A stretch of DNA of 27,011 nucleotides. Origin: an uncultured Phycisphaerales bacterium (lineage in GTDB: Bacteria; Planctomycetota; Phycisphaerae; WQYP01). Below are positions 23,083-27,011 of this stretch, in pieces. The DNA lies in contig CAIPTQ010000317.1 of NCBI GenBank assembly GCA_903868035.1, forward strand, positions 1 through 27,011. Direction: 5' to 3'. Numbering within the stretch: position 1 is the first letter of the stretch; each line of letters starts with the position of its first letter. The notes under the pieces are model-generated. The model ran no database searches and was not told the origin of the DNA. It saw only the letters and a program-made list of their open reading frames with translations. A program made the position numbers and the translations under genes.

Positions 23083-23445
23083 ATGGCAGTGGAGACGGTC
23101 AAACGGAGAGGCAAGAGTTTTGTATTGGTGCCGCTGGCGGACTATCGGCGTTTGCAGGCGACCGCGGACTTGCCGGCATTTCCGTCGGTGGCGGCGGACG
23201 GCACGAGCCGGGCGATTGATTTTGCGCGGGCGTCGATTGCGCGGGAGATCATCCGGGACCGGCGTGCGGCGGGCCTGAGCCAGCAGGCGCTGGCGGAACT
23301 GGCGGGGGTGCGGCAGGAGACGATATCGCGGATTGAATCGGGGAAGCACACGACGACGGTGCGGATCATTGAGAAGATCGACAAGGCGCTGCGCCAGGCG
23401 CGGGGGAATGGGCGTGCGCCGCATGGGCTTGCGGTGAGCGGGTGA
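23083..23445 (+). CDS. XRE-family antitoxin with Phd/YefM-like N-terminus
   Basis: A 120-residue DNA-binding antitoxin. I chose ATG 23083 because GAGG lies six bases upstream; the ATG at 23071 overlaps the toxin stop codon and would add four residues. Residues 1-25 ('RRGKSFVLVPLADYRRL') resemble the strand-helix start of Phd/YefM antitoxins. Residues 50-106 are a Cro/C1-type helix-turn-helix: 'IIRDRRAAGLSQQALAELAG' and 'RQETISRIESGKHTTTVRI', with the recognition helix near 78-86. It should bind the inverted repeat at 22791-22807 and neutralise the RelE-type toxin through protein contact. The combined N-terminal and XRE parts make it longer than a minimal HigA. Confidence 0.88.
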   Translation: MAVETVKRRGKSFVLVPLADYRRLQATADLPAFPSVAADGTSRAIDFARASIAREIIRDRRAAGLSQQALAELAGVRQETISRIESGKHTTTVRIIEKIDKALRQARGNGRAPHGLAVSG

Positions 23446-23487
23446 AGGGAGCATCCTTCCTGGCGGGTGCGCGCTCGTGTTAATAGG

Positions 23488-23589
23488 AATGGGTGGGAGG
23501 GATTGCCGAAGGCGTATGCGAAGGCGTATGGTGATGAGGATGCGTTGAAGCTGGGGACGAATGTGCTGGTGTATGCGTTGACGCATTGA
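23488..23589 (+). pseudogene. Remnant 3' end of a second DUF4159 gene
   Basis: In frame, 34 codons read 'NGWEGLPKAYAKAYGDED' followed by 'ALKLGTNVLVYALTH' and a stop. The last 33 residues of the intact gene (22558-22659) read 'NGWEELPNPYAKAYDDTD' and 'SLKLGTNILVYALTH', identical at 26 of 33 positions. Resemblance stops abruptly a few bases before 23488, and no start codon or ribosome-binding site precedes it. This is the tail of a lost paralogue. Confidence 0.88.
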
Positions 23590-23599
23590 CGCATTGAGG

Positions 23600-23634
23600 G
23601 ATGAGTGATGAGTAATGAGTGATGAGTAATGAGG
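23600..23634. repeat. Five tandem 7-bp units (GATGAGT/AATGAGT)
   Basis: GATGAGT, GATGAGT, AATGAGT, GATGAGT and AATGAGG follow one another without gaps. Just before, the 8-bp unit TTGACGCA is doubled at the end of the DUF4159 remnant. No inverted partner is visible at this site. The rest of 23635-23822 holds no recognisable gene. Confidence 0.8.
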
Positions 23635-23822
23635 GGCGGATGGGGGTGCGGGGGGAAACATGACGGGACGGAGACGAAACACGAAGTTGCGAGGGGATGA
23701 AGGGGCGGGAAGAATTTTCACTGCGGAAGAGGAGGGCACACAGCGACAGAAATTTAGATTTGATATGCGTCAGGAACTGCGGCAGGGCCGGCGGACGGAG
23801 ACCCATAATATTTCATTATTCT

Positions 23823-26402
23823 TTACACGCGAGCCTCAACGCCCGCCCCTCCATCCCCGTCATTAAGCATATCCAATAGTTTACGTGCCTTCTCTTTGAC
23901 CTCTGCCGACGCGTCGGCCATGCCAATTACAACGGTGTAATCAGCAATCGCACCCGTCGTATCACCCGACTTGTACTTCGCAAATCCCCGGTATATCAAT
24001 GACTGGGCCTTCGACCCTACAGGCGCTTCGGCCATGCCAATTACAACGGTGTAATCAGCAATCGCACCTGTAATATCACCAGACTGGCCCTTTACGAACC
24101 CACGATTCAGAAATGCACCGGCCTTTTGCTTCGCCGGCACATCAGCCATATCAATGACGACGGTGCAGTCAGCAATCGCACCTGTCGTATCACCGGCCTG
24201 GCCCTTCATGAATCCACGATTAACCAGTGCCACCGCCTTATCCTCTGCCGTCGCATTAGCCATGTCAATGATGGCGGTGCAGTCAGCAATCGCACCCGTT
24301 ATATCACCGGACTGATCCTTTGCAAGCCAACGATTCATCAGAGCTAGAAGCTTCAGCACCGCCGGCACATCAGCCATATCAATGACGGCGGAAAAGTCAG
24401 CAATCGCGCCCGTCGTATCACCCATTTGTCTCTTCAATAACCCGCGATTAGTCAATGCTTGGGCCTTTTGCTCTATCGGCGCTTCGGCCATTTCAATGAA
24501 AGCGGTATAATCTGTAACTGCGCCCATCATATCACCGGTCCGGCCATACACTTGCCCACGGCAAAACAATGCCCATGCCTTCCACCTCGACTGCACATCA
24601 GCCATGTCAATGATAGCGGTAAAATCAGCAATCGAGCCCATGGTATCACCCAACTTGCCCTTCACTCGCCCACGATTAATCATAGCTCGGGCTATTTGCT
24701 CTGTCGGTGCGTCAGCCATGTTAATGACGGCGGTGCAATCAGTAACCGCTCCTGTCGTATCACCGATCTGGTCCTTAGCGAATCCACGGTGAGCCAATGC
24801 CATTGCCTTCTGATCAACCGGTGTATCGGTCATGTCAATGACAGCAGTATAGTCAGCAACACCCCCAGTAGTATCACCCGTCATAACCTTCACGAGCCCA
24901 CGGTTTACCAATGCCTTGGACTTTTGCTCCGATAATGTATCAGTCATATCAATGACTAAAGTATAATCAGCGACCGCGCCTGTCGTATCACCGCTCTGAT
25001 ACTTAGTGTTCCCACGATTAAACAGTGCCATGGCCTTCTGCTCAGGTAAAGCCTCGACCCTTTCAGCAACAGCGGACCATATCTTCTGGGCAGATAATAT
25101 TTCTCCATTCAGCGCCTTAGATAAGGCCCGTGTCATAAGATATTTCACGGCTATCAAAATGGGCGATATATCTGCCGCTAGTATTCCATTAAGTTGGGTT
25201 CTGAATTCCTTGAGTCGCGCGATTATCTGGGTCTTGAGAGGGCTTGGCGCGATTGCATCTTCAAATTTCACACCTTCATCCGATATCAGCTCTGGCAGTT
25301 TGTCAGGAATAGTGACGCTTTCGATCGAATCAATCAACCCCGCCAGCGGATCCCGCAGGACGAACGGATAAGCACCCAATCCTAGACCCTTGTGTAGTTC
25401 CTGTAGTGCAAAATCCGCACCCCCAGGCAAAGGTATCGGCACATAAACCGCATCTTGGCGGTGTCTGCTCAACAGGTCACGCACCTCTTTTCGGAGCGAA
25501 GTCACCGCTTGATTCGGCGAATAAACGTCGCACCAGTACAGGTTGCCGCTGAAGCGTGAGCAAAGCTGCAGTGCTTTCATGATGCTGTCATCCCAGCCCC
25601 CATACCCCATCACGATCACACTGTGCTGTTCGAAATAACTCCTGTAGACGTTGGCATTGCGTCCACATATATCCTGCAGCGCCGAGTCACTGTTGGCGAC
25701 GAATGGACGGTGTATGGAACCATGGGTGTAGAACAGGTGAACCGCCTCATGATCATCCGTTGGATCTTCCACGTACACATCCGGTTGATCGCTCATGAAG
25801 TAGAGTTGCCCATGAAGTTGCAAGGATCTCTGCAAAAGCGCGTCAAAATTGGTGGTGAGAATCGTGCAGCAGAACAGCTTTTTGTGTTTCCACGCCGAGC
25901 TGTGCTGCGCCTGCAGGATAGCGCCTAAAAACAAGTGGGCAAAGTTGATCTTCTTGCCGATCCGCCGGACAACATCCCGAAGGTAGGCGCATTGTAGTTC
26001 TTGGTTGAATAGGCCACTCGTGGCTGCCTGGCTCATGATCGCTCGATAAGCGTTGCCAACGTTGTCGCCCAGGTTTATAGGCAATCCAGTATCGCCAAAG
26101 TCGATGTGTACGCCGGTTTCCGACTGTACCTTCTTCCAAAGCGCAGCCGCATGAGCATTGACCGCAACGTCACCCAGCGGGTACTCGACAAACGTCTTAT
26201 TCTGTTCCTTCGTGTAGAGCCACCAGGGAATGTCACGCAACATGCCGGAGGCGGTTGGCACCAAGGGATAACTGAAACCTGATCCGAGCACCATCGCAAA
26301 CGCAGGTCTTTTGGATGGCGCGGCCGAATTTACCGCAGCGATAACGGCATTCTTGAACTGGTCGAAGGGCATGACCGAAAATGGAAGCTTCGATTCACTC
26401 AT
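23823..26402 (-). CDS. SIR2-like domain protein with ten C-terminal TPR-type repeats
   Basis: An 859-residue protein with anti-phage NADase-effector architecture. ATG 26402 is preferred; its ribosome-binding site is poor, and ATG 26372 is possible. The SIR2-like domain (about 30-300) shows 'AMVLGSGFSYPLVPTASGM' (GSG-x-S, 40-44), 'ILTTNFDALLQRSL' (Asn185, Asp187), 'FYTHGSIHRP' (His227, the expected catalytic His) and 'SVIVMGYGGWDDSIMKAL' (261-278). In known defence proteins such domains cleave NAD+. A linker (300-450) follows, then ten repeats of exactly 38 residues (454-833) with consensus around 'KA-AL-NRG--K--GDTTGAIADYT-VIDMAD', then a short cap. The repeats run as 114-bp units at 23904-25043. 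Base composition is clearly lower in GC than in the neighbours and codon use is mixed, which suggests acquisition by transfer. No partner gene is adjacent. Confidence 0.88.
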   Translation of the reverse strand: MSESKLPFSVMPFDQFKNAVIAAVNSAAPSKRPAFAMVLGSGFSYPLVPTASGMLRDIPWWLYTKEQNKTFVEYPLGDVAVNAHAAALWKKVQSETGVHIDFGDTGLPINLGDNVGNAYRAIMSQAATSGLFNQELQCAYLRDVVRRIGKKINFAHLFLGAILQAQHSSAWKHKKLFCCTILTTNFDALLQRSLQLHGQLYFMSDQPDVYVEDPTDDHEAVHLFYTHGSIHRPFVANSDSALQDICGRNANVYRSYFEQHSVIVMGYGGWDDSIMKALQLCSRFSGNLYWCDVYSPNQAVTSLRKEVRDLLSRHRQDAVYVPIPLPGGADFALQELHKGLGLGAYPFVLRDPLAGLIDSIESVTIPDKLPELISDEGVKFEDAIAPSPLKTQIIARLKEFRTQLNGILAADISPILIAVKYLMTRALSKALNGEILSAQKIWSAVAERVEALPEQKAMALFNRGNTKYQSGDTTGAVADYTLVIDMTDTLSEQKSKALVNRGLVKVMTGDTTGGVADYTAVIDMTDTPVDQKAMALAHRGFAKDQIGDTTGAVTDCTAVINMADAPTEQIARAMINRGRVKGKLGDTMGSIADFTAIIDMADVQSRWKAWALFCRGQVYGRTGDMMGAVTDYTAFIEMAEAPIEQKAQALTNRGLLKRQMGDTTGAIADFSAVIDMADVPAVLKLLALMNRWLAKDQSGDITGAIADCTAIIDMANATAEDKAVALVNRGFMKGQAGDTTGAIADCTVVIDMADVPAKQKAGAFLNRGFVKGQSGDITGAIADYTVVIGMAEAPVGSKAQSLIYRGFAKYKSGDTTGAIADYTVVIGMADASAEVKEKARKLLDMLNDGDGGAGVEARV

Positions 26403-26616
26403 GACGACACGCAGCCCCTTTGTAATCGCCCGTATTTTCACCGGAACGCGGCCCAACGCAAACCAAATTTATTCAATACGGGATTCTTGTTGTATGCGTA
26501 GGTGGTGACGGGGGATTCCCAACGCGGAAGGGGTGACATGCCTGAGGGCTGAGGAAGCCTGCATCTGCCGCGGTGAGTCGAAGTGAATTCGACGCTCGCC
26601 TTTCCGATGCCTACCG

Positions 26617-26638
26617 GCGGGCGAGACGCCCGCGTTAC
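26617..26638 (-). repeat. REP-like GC hairpin containing the HD gene's stop codon
   Basis: On the minus strand GTAAC is followed by stem GCGGGCG, loop TCT and CGCCCGC. The TAA inside GTAAC is the stop codon of the truncated HD gene. The layout is like the GTAG-foot hairpins elsewhere in the window. Confidence 0.6.
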
Positions 26639-27011
26639 GACGGCGGGGTCGTCGGCACCACTTTTGGGGACACCAGGGCGAGGAATTGGTCTTCGGTGAG
26701 GGCCATGGCGGCGTCGTGGAGGAGGACGGAGAGGACGAAGAGGACGGCGTCGTCGGGTGTGAGGAGGGAGTGATTCGGGATAGAGGCCGAGAAATTGGAT
26801 TGGCCGGCGGCGCGGAGGATGGTTTGGCCCCAGACGTGGTCGGGGATGAGGGCGTCGGCGGAGGCGAGGACGGAGTGGAGGTGGGCGATGCCGTGGTCGG
26901 TGTATTCGGTGAAGAGGGGGAGCCCCCCCCCGGTGCCGAAGTGGTCGAGCCAGGGGAGGAAGGATTGTTGGGCGAGGTCGGCGGCGGGGCGGTGTGGGGA
27001 TTGGGCGTAGA
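26635..27011 (-). CDS. HD-domain protein, C-terminally truncated; 5' end outside the window
   Basis: An open minus-strand frame enters at the right edge and stops at TAA 26635-26637, giving 124 visible residues. It reads 'PLFTEYTDHGIAHLHSVL', the N-terminal metal-site helix of HD-type phosphohydrolases of the 'TDHG..H' class, and 'VLFVLSVLLHDAAMALTED' with the HD pair at visible residues 98-99. The frame passes evenly through a run of nine G, so no frameshift occurs there. In relatives the HD pair is followed by well over a hundred further residues with later metal ligands; here only 25 residues follow, ending 'VVPTTPPS'. The gene is therefore probably a broken remnant. Codon use is strongly C-ending, as in the resident genes and unlike the SIR2 gene. 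Confidence 0.65.
   Translation of the reverse strand, partial: YAQSPHRPAADLAQQSFLPWLDHFGTGGGLPLFTEYTDHGIAHLHSVLASADALIPDHVWGQTILRAAGQSNFSASIPNHSLLTPDDAVLFVLSVLLHDAAMALTEDQFLALVSPKVVPTTPPS

Noticed and set aside
26403..26456. Upstream TTG start for the SIR2-TPR gene
   Set aside because: The extra residues are basic and unlike SIR2 N-termini, and no ribosome-binding site precedes the TTG.
26921..26935. Frameshift at the run of nine C (nine G on the minus strand) in the HD gene
   Set aside because: Nine is a multiple of three, and the frame before the run ('LPWLDHFGTGGG') joins directly to the frame after it ('LPLFTEYTDHG'). No shift is needed.

Overview
The window reads as a chromosomal segment of a high-GC, Gram-negative-type bacterium that uses clear Shine-Dalgarno sites (AGGAG or GGAGG, 5-8 bases before most starts). 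A DUF4159 tandem protein, a long HEAT-repeat protein, a secreted GH43 enzyme, an Rh-type channel, Gly-rich secreted proteins and many short intergenic repeats together suggest Planctomycetota (perhaps Phycisphaerae-like) or a PVC relative. That placement is inference; no rRNA or tRNA gene is visible.

Layout. At 1-102 (minus) is the start of a secreted Gly-rich protein. At 347-3121 (minus) lie a GH43 glycosidase and, upstream of it, a class I aminotransferase. At 3223-8401 (plus) come a DegT-type aminotransferase, methylthioribose-1-phosphate isomerase (mtnA), a HEAT-repeat protein, a small membrane protein and a double-CDGSH iron-sulfur protein. cysK (8501-9454, minus) converges on that block. 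At 9693-10988 (plus) is a membrane-anchored coiled-coil protein with its own terminator. At 11114-14540 (minus) is a two-gene unit: a PEP-synthase-like ATP-grasp protein with a decayed KaiC/RecA-like N-terminus, then a papain-like lipoprotein. An Rh-type ammonium/gas channel (14812-16053) converges on xylB plus a DUF1016/YhcG-type nuclease gene (16070-18971, minus). Next come a second secreted Gly-rich coiled-coil protein (19135-19905) and a zinc-site-less relative of the FtsH peptidase domain (20154-20627).

The segment 21.1-27.0 kb looks accessory. A tandem DUF4159 protein is followed by a RelE/XRE toxin-antitoxin pair, which is followed by a 34-codon remnant of a second DUF4159 gene end. 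Then comes a visibly lower-GC SIR2-TPR gene with ten 38-residue repeats, an anti-phage-effector-like architecture. The window ends in an HD-domain gene truncated just after its HD motif, with its stop codon inside a repeat hairpin.

The most unusual signals are: (1) three near-perfect 27-31 bp palindromes inside the DUF1016 reading frame, spaced exactly 102 bp (34 codons) apart while the sequence between them has diverged; (2) short tandem repeats of strict 7-bp period but four different sequences at five intergenic sites, three of them with inverted partners; (3) REP/BIME-like hairpins with a GTAG foot and compensatory stem changes; (4) the SIR2-TPR gene between two gene fragments.
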